NCBI GenBank assembly: GCA_030066855.1
Contig: JASJAU010000016.1
Location: 1 to 64,000, forward strand
Reading direction: 5' to 3'
DNA from: Paracoccaceae bacterium
Lineage (GTDB): Bacteria; Pseudomonadota; Alphaproteobacteria; Rhodobacterales; Rhodobacteraceae
Length of the DNA: 64,000 bases
The notes below the pieces were generated by a model. It made no database searches and had not been told where the DNA came from. It saw only the letters and a program-made list of their open reading frames with translations. Positions within the stretch are counted from its first letter, which is position 1. Each line of letters starts with the position of its first letter. The position numbers and the translations under genes were made by a program. Of this stretch, positions 38,567-47,266 are shown piece by piece.

Positions 38567-40765
38567 ATGACTGACTTCACCTATGACCTGCACGACGACG
38601 GCGTGGCGGTGATCACCTGGGACGTGCCGGGGAGAACCATGAACGTTCTCACGCGCGAGGCGTTCGGCCTGATCGACGGCATGATCGATCAGGCGCTCGC
38701 CGACGACGCGGTCAAGGGCCTCGTCATCACCTCCGCGAAAGAGACGTTCGCGGGCGGCATGGACCTGAATGTTCTCGCCACAATTAAAGAGGAATCGGGA
38801 GATGACCCGGCCGCTGCGCTCTTCGACTTCACGATGGGCGGGCATCGCATCCTGAGAAAGCTCGAACGCGCCGGCATGGACCAAAGGAACAAGGGCGGCA
38901 AACCGGTCGCCTGCGCGATCCCGGGTCTCTCGGCCGGGATCGGCACCGAGATCGCGCTCGCCTGCCACCATCGAGTGATGGCGGACACGCCCAAGGGCCG
39001 GATTGGATTGCCGGAAATCCTCGTCGGGCTCTTTCCCGGCGCCGGCGGCACGACGCGCTACTCCCGCATGGTTGGCGCTCTGGCCGCCGCGCCGGTGCTC
39101 CTTGAAGGCAAAATGCTCTCCCCAGCCAAAGCCAAGTCCGCAGGGCTGATCGACGACATCGCGCCGGCGGAGGAATTGCTTGAGCGGGCGAAGGGCTGGG
39201 TCCTGTCCGCGACGGACGCGGATATCGTCAAACCATGGGACCAAAAAGGCTGGAAAATGCCGGGCGGCGCCCCCTATCACCCGGCCGGGTTCATGACCTT
39301 CGTCGGCGCGAGCGCGATGGTCAATGGTAAGACCAAAGGCGCCTATCCCGCCGCGCAGGCGCTGCTGTCCGCCGTATACGAAGGCGCGCTCGTTCCGTTC
39401 GACGCCGCGCTGAAGATCGAGGCGCGCTGGTTCACAAAGATCCTGATGGATCCGACATCCTCAGCAATGATCCGGTCGCTCTTCGTCAGCAAGCAGGCGC
39501 TGGAGAAGGGCGCCAACCGGCCTCCCCTAGAAGATCAATCCGTCAGAAAGCTGGGCGTTCTCGGCGCTGGCATGATGGGCGCCGGGATCGCTCATGTCGC
39601 CGCAAGCGCCGGGATCGACGTGGTGCTTGTCGATCGGACGCAGGAGGCGGCGGATCGCGGCAAGGCGCATTCCGCAGGTCTTCTGGACAAGGGCGTTCAG
39701 CGCAAGGCCATCCCCGCGGACAGAAAGGCCGAGGTTCTCGCGCGGATTGCGCCAACAACCGACCTCGTCGAGTTGAAAGGATCGGACCTGATCGTCGAGG
39801 CGGTGTTCGAAGACCCAAGCATTAAAGCCGAGATGACCCGAAGGGTGGAGGCGGTGGTCGGCAATGATTGCATCTTCGCCACCAACACTTCGACCCTGCC
39901 CATAACCGAGCTCGCACGCGCCAGCGTCCGGCCCGAGCACTTCATCGGCATCCACTTCTTCTCTCCTGTCGATCGGATGATGCTGGTCGAAATCATCAAG
40001 GGCGCCGAGACCGGCGACCGCGCCGTTGCCAAGGCGCTCGATTTCGTCCGCCAGATCAGGAAAACGCCGATCGTCGTCAACGACGCCCGCTTCTTCTACG
40101 CCAACCGCTGCATCCTGCCCTATGGCAAGGAGGGCATCCGAATGGTCAGCGAGGGGGTGGAGCCCGCATTGATCGAGAACGCGGCGAAGCTCCTGGGCTT
40201 CCCCCTTGGCCCGCTCCAGCTGATTGACGACACCACGATCTCGCTCAACGCCGCGATCGCGCGGGCGACCAAGGCCGCCATGGGCGATGCCTACGCCGAC
40301 GAGATCACGGACGAGGTCCTGTTCTGGCTCGAAGACAGCGACCGGCTCGGCCGCAAGGCGCGGGGTGGGTTCTACACTTACGACGAGGCCGGCAAGCGCG
40401 CGGGTCTCTGGAACGGTTTGAACGAGAAATACCCGCTCCTTGCCGATCAGCCGGGCCTGACCGAGGTCAAACACCGTCTGATGATGACGCAGGCTCTCGA
40501 AGCCGTCCGATCGCTGGAGGACGGTGTCTTGACGGACATCCGCGAAGGCGACGTCGGCGCCATTCTGGGTTGGGGTTTCGCGCCCTGGTCCGGCGGCCCC
40601 TTCTCATGGCTCGACAGGATCGGCGCCGACAAGGCCGTCGAGATTTGCCACGACCTTGCCGAGAGGCACGGGCGCCGCTTCACCGCGCCGGACCTCCTCC
40701 GCCAGATGGCTGCCGAGGGCGAGACCTTCTACGGGCGCTTCGCGCCACCCACCAAAGCCGCGTGA
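38567..40765 (+). CDS. fadB: Multifunctional enoyl-CoA hydratase / 3-hydroxyacyl-CoA dehydrogenase (FadB/FadJ)
   Basis: 732 residues combining two activities of beta-oxidation. The N-terminal crotonase domain has FAGGMDLN, SAGIGTEIALAC with one catalytic Glu, and IGLPEILVGLFPGAGG with the other. The NAD-binding domain begins GVLGAGMMGAGIAHVAA near residue 330. The HCDH catalytic His is in FIGIHFFSPVDRM. Two C-terminal HCDH repeats follow. It is last of the fad operon and is followed by a bidirectional terminator. Confidence 0.95.
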   Translation: MTDFTYDLHDDGVAVITWDVPGRTMNVLTREAFGLIDGMIDQALADDAVKGLVITSAKETFAGGMDLNVLATIKEESGDDPAAALFDFTMGGHRILRKLERAGMDQRNKGGKPVACAIPGLSAGIGTEIALACHHRVMADTPKGRIGLPEILVGLFPGAGGTTRYSRMVGALAAAPVLLEGKMLSPAKAKSAGLIDDIAPAEELLERAKGWVLSATDADIVKPWDQKGWKMPGGAPYHPAGFMTFVGASAMVNGKTKGAYPAAQALLSAVYEGALVPFDAALKIEARWFTKILMDPTSSAMIRSLFVSKQALEKGANRPPLEDQSVRKLGVLGAGMMGAGIAHVAASAGIDVVLVDRTQEAADRGKAHSAGLLDKGVQRKAIPADRKAEVLARIAPTTDLVELKGSDLIVEAVFEDPSIKAEMTRRVEAVVGNDCIFATNTSTLPITELARASVRPEHFIGIHFFSPVDRMMLVEIIKGAETGDRAVAKALDFVRQIRKTPIVVNDARFFYANRCILPYGKEGIRMVSEGVEPALIENAAKLLGFPLGPLQLIDDTTISLNAAIARATKAAMGDAYADEITDEVLFWLEDSDRLGRKARGGFYTYDEAGKRAGLWNGLNEKYPLLADQPGLTEVKHRLMMTQALEAVRSLEDGVLTDIREGDVGAILGWGFAPWSGGPFSWLDRIGADKAVEICHDLAERHGRRFTAPDLLRQMAAEGETFYGRFAPPTKAA

Positions 40766-40812
40766 ACGCCCGCCGCTTTCCTCTTGGCGCAAGAACTCCC
40801 GCCGGAGGTACC

Positions 40813-40844
40813 AAAAAAGGCCTCCCGAGGGGCGGCCTTCCTTT
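40813..40844. terminator. Bidirectional terminator between fadB and rpsD
   Basis: Arms AAGGCC (40817-40822) and GGCCTT (40834-40839), with inner TCCC/GGGG pairing. The structure is flanked by A6 on the left (40813-40818) and CCTTTT on the right (40840-40844), so it can work in both directions. It ends the plus-strand fad operon and the minus-strand rpsD gene, whose stop is at 40863. Confidence 0.85.
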
Positions 40845-40862
40845 TCAGACCAAAGCGGCCCC

Positions 40863-41483
40863 TTAGTTCTGCGCGTAGTATTCGATGACGAGGTTCGGCT
40901 CCATCATCACCGGATAGGGCACGTCGGTCAGACCGGGCGTCCGCACGAAGGTCGCCGTCATCTTGGAGTGGTCCACATCCAGATAATCCGGCACGTCACG
41001 CTCAGGCAGCCCTGCGGCCTCGAGTACGATGGCGAGCTGCTTCGAGCGGTCCCGAACCTCGACCACGTCCCCTTCCTTCACGCGATAGGACGGGATGTTC
41101 ACCCGCTTGCCGTTCACCCGGACATGCCCGTGGTTCACGAACTGGCGGGCTGCGAAGATCGTGGGCACGAACTTGGCGCGGTAAACGACCGCGTCTAGGC
41201 GACGCTCCAACAGGCCGATCAGGTTCTCGCCCGTGTCGCCCTTGACCCGGGCGGCATCGGCGAAGATGCGCTTGAACTGCTTCTCGGTCAGGTCGCCGTA
41301 GTAGCCCTTGAGCTTCTGCTTGGCGCGGAGCTGCAGACCAAAGTCCGACATCTTGCCCTTACGGCGCTGACCGTGCTGACCCGGGCCGTATTCGCGTCGG
41401 TTGACGGGGGATTTCGGGCGACCCCAGATGTTTTCGCCCATCCGGCGGTCTATTTTGTACTTGGCAGCCGTTCTCTTGGTCAT
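40863..41483 (-). CDS. rpsD: 30S ribosomal protein S4
   Basis: Primary 16S rRNA-binding assembly protein, 206 residues. The N-terminal segment ([20 protein letters not shown]) and [20 protein letters not shown] are typical, and the S4 RNA-binding domain is [19 protein letters not shown]. The ATG 41481-41483 is chosen over the upstream frame. It is monocistronic here, as usual in alphaproteobacteria, where rpsD is not in the alpha operon. Confidence 0.98.
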   Translation of the reverse strand: MTKRTAAKYKIDRRMGENIWGRPKSPVNRREYGPGQHGQRRKGKMSDFGLQLRAKQKLKGYYGDLTEKQFKRIFADAARVKGDTGENLIGLLERRLDAVVYRAKFVPTIFAARQFVNHGHVRVNGKRVNIPSYRVKEGDVVEVRDRSKQLAIVLEAAGLPERDVPDYLDVDHSKMTATFVRTPGLTDVPYPVMMEPNLVIEYYAQN

Positions 41484-41589
41484 ACGACTGATCTCCTCTT
41501 CGGTTTCGAGAGGGCGTTGTCCTTTCCCCGGATTTGGCCAGGGCGACAGGCATCCCCTTGCGGGGGCCACCAACACCAATGAAGCCGCG

Positions 41590-41618
41590 CGTTTATACGC
41601 GGTCCATAGGGCTGTCAA
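41590..41618 (-). promoter_or_regulatory. Promoter of rpsD
   Basis: Minus-strand TTGACA (41618-41613). The -10 is either TATAAA after 15 bases (41597-41592) or TAAACG after 17 bases (41595-41590). The -35 is perfect. The leader before rpsD contains a CCCC-TTGC-GGGG hairpin around 41550-41566, a possible site for S4 autocontrol. That last point is only a guess. Confidence 0.6.
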
Positions 41619-41637
41619 TCGGCGTCATGTTGCTTTT

Positions 41638-42705
41638 TCAACTGACCCGGCGCATCAGCGCCGCTTCCTCGGCGTCCAGAACTTTGCGCGACATCGGCCC
41701 ATAGACCGAAGGGGTCCGGCGCAGCTCCGGCATAACATCGAAGAGCCGGGTCAGCTGATCCGCCGCGATCGTGTCGAGCTGCGCCGCGGCCGGGTGGAAG
41801 CTCTCGCATTCCACACCATTGGCCCAGACGATGCCATGCCGCGGCAGCATCAGGTGAATGTAGGTGACCGGATTCCGGTCCTGCACGCGCAGAATACCCC
41901 GGTCGTTCACCATCTCGCTGGCGGCGACCAGAACTTCTTTTTCGCCCCAAAGCGCCAGCGCCCCTGCGCCTTTGACAAGCATGCGGTGGTCTGGAGACAC
42001 GATCAGATCGCCCTCGGGCCGGTCATCGCCTAGCGCTTCGTTCCGAATCCGGATCGGGCGCAGGTCTGGCGCCGCCACGAGCCGCGCCGACGACAGGTAG
42101 CGCTGGCCGATCCATAGGATCTCCTGCAATCCGTCGTCCTTCGTGTAGAGCATGTCGCCCGCGACCAGGTCTTCGATCTTTCGCGGCCCACCCGGCGCGT
42201 CGAGCCATGTGCCGGGGGTGAAGCAGACCACGCCTTCCCTGTTCCGTCCGCGCGCGTTCGAGGCCAGCGGGCTTTCGGGCCCGGAGACCACCTTAAGGTC
42301 GATCTCCTCGGGCGGCGCGTCGCCGATGAAAAGTATCAGAGGCTTCGAGAGGTCGGGCACGTCGATCAGCGTGGCGGTCCAGCGGCGGCGGCCGTCAGTC
42401 ACGGTGAAGGACTGCTCGACATCCGCTTTCGCCGGAGCGAAGGGCGATCGCGCTCCCTCCTGCACCAGCGCCCGCAGGATCAACTGACTGGCGAGTTCAG
42501 CGGACCGGCGGCGGTAGGTCTTGACCGAGGACTGGAGCGCCTCCGCCCGGAAGCCGCTCGTCTCGTCGATCCGCACGGCTCGTCCGGACCACTCCCAGTT
42601 CGCGCCCCTCGTCAACGCCCGCACGGGCGCGCCGGTCAGCCCGTCGATCTCCGTCTGCGACCACGCAATCACAAACGCGCCCCTCGGAGCGGTCGTTGCG
42701 CTCAT
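41638..42705 (-). CDS. Hint-domain protein
   Basis: 355-residue protein with a Hint (hedgehog/intein-type, Hint_2) domain in its C-terminal half. VVCFTPGTWLDAPGGPRKIEDL starts the domain with the nucleophile Cys161. IVSPDHRMLV carries His240 and NGVECESFHPA ends it. The N-terminal 150 residues are a separate, unrecognised region. Hint domains cleave or rearrange the peptide bond at their Cys, so autoprocessing at residue 160/161 is possible. Start ATG 42705 with GGGGCAGAG upstream. An in-frame TTG at 42753 is an alternative. Related proteins are frequent in Rhodobacteraceae and their function is not known. Confidence 0.82.
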   Translation of the reverse strand: MSATTAPRGAFVIAWSQTEIDGLTGAPVRALTRGANWEWSGRAVRIDETSGFRAEALQSSVKTYRRRSAELASQLILRALVQEGARSPFAPAKADVEQSFTVTDGRRRWTATLIDVPDLSKPLILFIGDAPPEEIDLKVVSGPESPLASNARGRNREGVVCFTPGTWLDAPGGPRKIEDLVAGDMLYTKDDGLQEILWIGQRYLSSARLVAAPDLRPIRIRNEALGDDRPEGDLIVSPDHRMLVKGAGALALWGEKEVLVAASEMVNDRGILRVQDRNPVTYIHLMLPRHGIVWANGVECESFHPAAAQLDTIAADQLTRLFDVMPELRRTPSVYGPMSRKVLDAEEAALMRRVS

Positions 42706-42814
42706 AATCTCTGCCCCAATCGTCTTTTGTTCGGGCGAACCTATCAGCGCCAATCTGAGGGGTGAATCCTCGCACGGAACTCATGGCGACGGTGCGGCCA
42801 AATCAACACGTATG

Positions 42815-43711
42815 TCAGAACCGGAACTTGGCCTGAAAGGTGCCCACGAATTGCCCTTCTGACTGCGCCTCAAACTCGGGGCTGAGCCATGTCAGGCCGT
42901 AGAAAACCTTATACCTGTCAGAGGCGTAGCTTCCTCCGATCCGGACACGGCCGCGGACCTCGGTCAGCTCGGCGCCAAGATCGGGCGTTAGGAAGACGCT
43001 CTCGTCAACCCAGGCGACATCGGCGCCAAAGGAAAGCGCCAGACCTTCGGGGCGATTGCCAGTGACGGCTGGCGCGCGTTGGCCGCCGACAACACTTCGA
43101 AGAAGAAGCGAGTCCTTGTCCCACGCCCCGAAAGCGATATCGAAACCGGCGCGGATCAGATCCTCGCTGCCCGCCTGCGCCTCGACGAACGGCCGGATCG
43201 TGTTGCTGCCAACGATCCAGGTCCGCGCGATCTCCCCGCTGACATCGAACCCGATCTGATCCTCGATCTGAAAGCCGTCCATCCTGGGGATCGTGAATCC
43301 CAAAATGCGGTGCAGTTCCGTTTGAAGATCCAGCAGCCCGGTCTGCTCGCCGATGACGACCAAATCCGCACCTATCCGCGACTCGAAACCCGACAGCTCG
43401 GCGTGCGAGTGCAGGCCGAAGGCCAGCACGCCGGCGTGGCGGCGGTCGGCAGGATCGGGCGCGTCGAGGTTTGAAGGGGTTATGATATCGGTTCGGAACC
43501 GGAACTCCAGGAGCTCGCCGAAGCGGTCGGGAAGCCGCCCGTTCCAGGCGTCGCCATAGACGGCGCCGACCTGGACAGAGGAACTTTGCCAACGGTCCCT
43601 AAACTCACCGATCGAATCGTTGGTAATGGCGAGCGACCAGCCGAGACGCTCCTTGGCGATCGCGCCGCCAGGAAGCGCCGCCAGAAGAGCAGCGGCGAGG
43701 GCTAGCCGCAC
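42815..43711 (-). CDS. LpxR-like outer-membrane lipid A deacylase (DUF2219)
   Basis: 298-residue outer-membrane beta-barrel. Signal peptide through about residue 19 (MRLALAAALLAALPGGAIA). The mature protein begins with the strand SLAITNDSIG carrying Asn31-Asp32, the catalytic pair of LpxR in other bacteria. It alternates polar and hydrophobic residues throughout and ends in Phe, as barrels do. A 3'-O-deacylase role on lipid A is assumed by family. Its start overlaps the last codons of nrdJ by 10 bases, so it may be translated by coupling from that transcript. Confidence 0.75.
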   Translation of the reverse strand: MRLALAAALLAALPGGAIAKERLGWSLAITNDSIGEFRDRWQSSSVQVGAVYGDAWNGRLPDRFGELLEFRFRTDIITPSNLDAPDPADRRHAGVLAFGLHSHAELSGFESRIGADLVVIGEQTGLLDLQTELHRILGFTIPRMDGFQIEDQIGFDVSGEIARTWIVGSNTIRPFVEAQAGSEDLIRAGFDIAFGAWDKDSLLLRSVVGGQRAPAVTGNRPEGLALSFGADVAWVDESVFLTPDLGAELTEVRGRVRIGGSYASDRYKVFYGLTWLSPEFEAQSEGQFVGTFQAKFRF

Positions 43712-45990
43712 TTGGAATACCCGCAGGACGGGCAGGTCATGCAGCCTTCGATCATCTGCATCCCGAACTGCCCGCAGGCCGGGCAGGCGGGACCGCGCGG
43801 CTGGTCGAGGTTTACAACCTGGGCCCGGGGATCGGACTTGAGGCCCATGCCCTCCCCATCGATGAAGCCGATCGAGACCAGATGACGCTCAATCACGCCG
43901 CCAATGGCCGCGAGGATCGACGGAATGTACTTGCCCTGCATCCAGGCGCCGCCCCTCGGATCGAAGACCGCCTTCAGTTCCTCCACCACAAAACTGACAT
44001 CCCCGCCCCGCCGGAACACGGCCGAGATCATGCGGGTGAGCGCGACGGTCCAGGCATAGTGCTCCATGTTTTTCGAGTTGATGAACACCTCGAACGGTTG
44101 CCGGCGCCCGCCCACGACAATGTCGTTGATCGTGATGTAAATGGCGTGCTCGCTGTCCGGCCATTTGAGCTTGTAGGTATTCCCGTCGAGCGCCTGCGGC
44201 CGGTCGAGCGGCTCTGCGATATAGACAACATCACCGTGCGGCATTGCAGGCGCGTCCTCGTCCTTGCTCAGGACCTCGGGCGCGCTTGGCGTCTCTTCCG
44301 CCACGCTCAGCACAGACCCCGTAACGGCGTTCGGCCGGTACGTCGTGCAGCCTTTGCAGCCAGTCTCATAGGCTTGCAAATACACGTCCTTGAACGCCTC
44401 GAAGTCGATGTCTTCCGGACAATTGATGGTCTTAGAGATCGATGAATCCACCCATTCCTGCGCCGCCGCCTGCATCTTTACGTGCTCGGACGGCGTCAGC
44501 GTCTGGGCGTTGACGAAATATTCCGGCAGGGGCGCGTCGCCATTCAGGTCGCGCCACATCTGGACGGCGTAGTCGACCACCTCCTCTTCCGTCCGCGAGC
44601 CGTCCTTTTGCAGCACCTTGCGCTTGTAGGCATAAGCGAAGACCGGCTCGATCCCGGAAGACACATTCCCGGCATAAAGGCTTATGGTGCCGGTCGGGGC
44701 GATGGAGGTCAGAAGCGCGTTGCGAATTCCATGCGCGCGGATGGCGTCCTTCACGTCGTCTTCCATGTGCGCGAGCGAGCCGCTTGCGAGAAATTTGTCC
44801 GCGTCGAAAAGCGGGAACGCCCCTTTCTCACCCGCCAGTTCAGCGGAAGAGAGATAGGCGGCGCGGGCGATCTGGCGCATCCACGTCCGGGTCTGTTCGG
44901 CGGCTTCGTCGGATCCGTAGCGCAGTCCCAGCATCAAAAGCGCATCGGCGAGGCCGGTTACGCCAAGACCGATGCGACGCTTCGCCTGCGCCTCGGCCCG
45001 CTGCTCCGGCAACGGGAAGCGGGAGGCGTCGACCACATTGTCCATCATTCGGATCGCGGTCTTCACAAGATTTCCGAGCGCTTCCGCGTCCAGCGCGGCG
45101 GCGTCAGTGAACGGGTTCTCGACCAGCCGCGCAAGGTTGACGGACCCCAGAAGGCAGGCGCCGTAGGGCGGCAGGGGCTGCTCGCCGCAGGGGTTGGTGG
45201 CCGAGATGGTCTCGGCGTAGGCGAGGTTGTTCATCTCGTTGATGCGGTCGATGAAGATCACGCCCGGCTCGGCGTAGTCATAGGTCGCCCGCATGATCCG
45301 GTTCCAGAGATCCCGCGCCTCAACCGTATGGTAGATCGTGCCGTTGAAGGTCAGGTCCCATGAGGAGTCCGCTTTCACCGCCTCCATGAAGGCGTCGGTG
45401 ACGAGGACCGAGACGTTGAAGTTGCGGAGCCGCGCGGGATCGGCCTTGGCCGAAATGAAGTCTTCAATATCGGGATGATCGCAGCGCATCGTCGCCATCA
45501 TTGCCCCGCGGCGGGAACCGGCGGACATAATGGTGCGGCACATCGCATCCCATACATCCATGAAGCTCAAGGGACCGGAAGCGTCGGCGGCCACGCCCTT
45601 AACATTGGCGCCCTTTGGCCGGATCGTGGAGAAGTCATAGCCGATCCCGCCACCCTGCTGCATGGTGAGCGCGGCCTCTTTGAGCATGTCGAAGATGCCG
45701 ACCATACTGTCCGGGATCGTGCCCATGACAAAACAGTTGAATAGGGTTACTGAACGCGCGGTTCCGGCCCCTGCTGTGATGCGGCCAGCGGGGAGAAACT
45801 TAAAGTCTTCAAGGGCTTCGAAGAAGACCGGCTCCCAGTGATCCGGGTCATTCTCGACTTCGGCCAGAGCGCGGGCGATGCGGCGCCAAGTTTCCTCGAC
45901 TGTCGCGTCAATGGGCGCGCCGTCCGCCGCTTTGAAGCGGTACTTCATGTCCCAGATCTGTTCCGCGATGGGCGCGGCGAAGCGGGTCAT
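43702..45990 (-). CDS. nrdJ: Adenosylcobalamin-dependent ribonucleotide reductase (class II)
   Basis: Reduces ribonucleotides for DNA synthesis using a B12 radical. 762 residues from ATG 45988-45990, with GGAGAG about 8 bases upstream; an in-frame start 17 codons earlier is possible. Active-site and binding blocks include NPCGEQPLPPYGACLLGSVN, QQGGGIGYDFSTIRPKG and SSGIEPVFAYAYKR. The C-terminal tail GCMTCPSCGYSKCG holds the redox cysteines. No intein is present. Two DnaA boxes lie in its promoter region. Confidence 0.96.
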   Translation of the reverse strand: MTRFAAPIAEQIWDMKYRFKAADGAPIDATVEETWRRIARALAEVENDPDHWEPVFFEALEDFKFLPAGRITAGAGTARSVTLFNCFVMGTIPDSMVGIFDMLKEAALTMQQGGGIGYDFSTIRPKGANVKGVAADASGPLSFMDVWDAMCRTIMSAGSRRGAMMATMRCDHPDIEDFISAKADPARLRNFNVSVLVTDAFMEAVKADSSWDLTFNGTIYHTVEARDLWNRIMRATYDYAEPGVIFIDRINEMNNLAYAETISATNPCGEQPLPPYGACLLGSVNLARLVENPFTDAAALDAEALGNLVKTAIRMMDNVVDASRFPLPEQRAEAQAKRRIGLGVTGLADALLMLGLRYGSDEAAEQTRTWMRQIARAAYLSSAELAGEKGAFPLFDADKFLASGSLAHMEDDVKDAIRAHGIRNALLTSIAPTGTISLYAGNVSSGIEPVFAYAYKRKVLQKDGSRTEEEVVDYAVQMWRDLNGDAPLPEYFVNAQTLTPSEHVKMQAAAQEWVDSSISKTINCPEDIDFEAFKDVYLQAYETGCKGCTTYRPNAVTGSVLSVAEETPSAPEVLSKDEDAPAMPHGDVVYIAEPLDRPQALDGNTYKLKWPDSEHAIYITINDIVVGGRRQPFEVFINSKNMEHYAWTVALTRMISAVFRRGGDVSFVVEELKAVFDPRGGAWMQGKYIPSILAAIGGVIERHLVSIGFIDGEGMGLKSDPRAQVVNLDQPRGPACPACGQFGMQMIEGCMTCPSCGYSKCG

Positions 45991-46022
45991 CAGGGGCTCT
46001 CCAGTTGGGTCGGCGGACCGCG

Positions 46023-46042
46023 TTTTCCACAGGTTATCCACA
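46023..46042. promoter_or_regulatory. Two DnaA boxes upstream of nrdJ
   Basis: TTTTCCACA (46023-46031, fits TTWTNCACA) and the consensus TTATCCACA (46034-46042) stand in tandem on the plus strand. They lie 33-52 bases upstream of the nrdJ start, which is on the opposite strand. In Escherichia coli the nrdAB promoter carries DnaA boxes that link dNTP supply to initiation. The same logic may apply here to a class II enzyme. They also lie upstream of the DUF1489 gene. Confidence 0.7.
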
Positions 46043-46063
46043 AGTTGTTGGCTTGCGGAGGAG

Positions 46064-46079
46064 TGATATTACCATATCA
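46064..46079. promoter_or_regulatory. Inverted repeat in nrdJ / DUF1489 divergent region
   Basis: TGATAT-TACC-ATATCA is a perfect 6-base inverted repeat with a 4-base spacer in an AT-rich patch between the DnaA boxes and DUF1489. It is similar in size to an NrdR box (16 bases) but does not match that consensus well. It could be an operator for either divergent gene. Confidence 0.4.
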
Positions 46080-46103
46080 TGTGGTTTCGGCTAGGGGTGA
46101 TGT

Positions 46104-46535
46104 ATGGGCCACATGAACATGATCAAGCTCTCCGTCGGATCGGAGAGCGTCGAGAGCCTGATCGACTGGCAGCGCAACCGCTCGCGACAGATCAAGGGCA
46201 ATCGGTATTTCCACATCACCCGCATGTTCCCCAAGCGGACCGAGGAGATCCTCGCAGGCGGGAGCATCTATTGGGTCATTCAAGGGGTGATCCAATGCCG
46301 CCAGAAGATCGTTGATTTTGAAGAAGTTATCGGGGACGACGGCATTCGCCGCTGCGCCATCCTGCTGGATGAAGAGATTGTGCGGACCGAACCCGTCCGC
46401 AAACGTCCGTTTCAGGGCTGGCGGTATTTCGACCCCAAGGACGCCCCGCGCGACCTGTCGCCAGGTCGGGCGAAGGCCTCGGCGGATTTGCCGCCGAAAC
46501 TGATGGCCGCGCTGTCGGAAATCGGTGTGCGTTAG
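46104..46535 (+). CDS. DUF1489-family protein
   Basis: 143-residue cytoplasmic protein of unknown function, widespread in alphaproteobacteria. Core blocks are MIKLSVGSESVESLIDWQ, RNRYFHITRMFPKR-like text (here GNRYFHITRMFPKR), GSIYWVIQGVIQCRQKI and RPFQGWRYF. ATG 46104 has GGGGTGA upstream; two further in-frame ATGs follow at 46113 and 46119. Divergent from nrdJ and convergent with hisG (23 bases between stops, no terminator seen). Confidence 0.87.
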   Translation: MGHMNMIKLSVGSESVESLIDWQRNRSRQIKGNRYFHITRMFPKRTEEILAGGSIYWVIQGVIQCRQKIVDFEEVIGDDGIRRCAILLDEEIVRTEPVRKRPFQGWRYFDPKDAPRDLSPGRAKASADLPPKLMAALSEIGVR

Positions 46536-46558
46536 GGGCGCACCAAAACGCGTCGGGA

Positions 46559-47266
46559 TCACGCCGGTGCGGATTTCAGGCCGAGCCTGGCAGTAAACTC
46601 TGCAAGAACCGCCGCGTCGTCCGCCGTCAAAGACGCTGTCTGCGAGCGGAAAAGCGCGGCTTCGGAGCGGAGCACAAGCGCGTCCTCGAGCACCCTTAAG
46701 TGATTGGCGCGGAGCGTCGCGCCGGTCGTCGTGATGTCGGCGATCGCCTCGGCGGTCAGGTTTTTGACCGTGCCCTCGGTCGCACCCTGACTGTCGACAA
46801 GCTGGTAGTCCGAGACCCCCGCATCGCGCAGGAACGTCCGGACAAGCCTGTGGTACTTGGTCGCGATCCTGAGCCTGTGGCCATGGGCAGCGCGGAACCG
46901 GGTCGCGGCGGCGTCGAGATCGTCGAGCGTCGTGACGTCGATCCAGAAATCGGGAACAGCGATAATCAGATCGGCGCGGCCGAACCCGAGCCGCGCGATT
47001 TCGGCGAGCTTACTATCCCAGAGGGGCAGCTTATCGCGGACCATGTCCATGCCGGTGACGCCGAGATGCACGCGGCCCTCAGCCAGCTCGCGGGGGATCT
47101 CACCCGCCGACAAGAGCACCAGCTCGACGCCCTCGACACCGGCCACCCGACCCGCGTACTCGCGGTTGGAGCCTGTGCGGGTCAGCATCACACCGCGCTC
47201 CGCGAACCAATCGGTCGTCTGGTCCATCAGCCGGCCCTTGGATGGCACGCCGAGCTTAATGGTCAT
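46559..47266 (-). CDS. hisG: ATP phosphoribosyltransferase, short-form catalytic subunit
   Basis: First enzyme of histidine synthesis. 235 residues, the short form (the long form is about 290-300) that lacks the C-terminal regulatory domain and needs HisZ. Substrate blocks include IKLGVPSKGRLM, DLGVTGxDMV-type text (here HLGVTGMDMVRD) and the PRPP-binding TEGTVKNLTAEAIADITTTG. The gene overlaps hisZ by 4 bases. Subunits form a hetero-octamer with HisZ, which gives allosteric control by histidine. Confidence 0.95.
   Translation of the reverse strand: MTIKLGVPSKGRLMDQTTDWFAERGVMLTRTGSNREYAGRVAGVEGVELVLLSAGEIPRELAEGRVHLGVTGMDMVRDKLPLWDSKLAEIARLGFGRADLIIAVPDFWIDVTTLDDLDAAATRFRAAHGHRLRIATKYHRLVRTFLRDAGVSDYQLVDSQGATEGTVKNLTAEAIADITTTGATLRANHLRVLEDALVLRSEAALFRSQTASLTADDAAVLAEFTARLGLKSAPA

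Noticed and set aside
37978-38574. 198-residue open frame overlapping the hypothetical gene at 38063
   Set aside because: Arg/Pro/Gly-rich composition of an out-of-frame shadow. The alternative frame has better protein-like composition.
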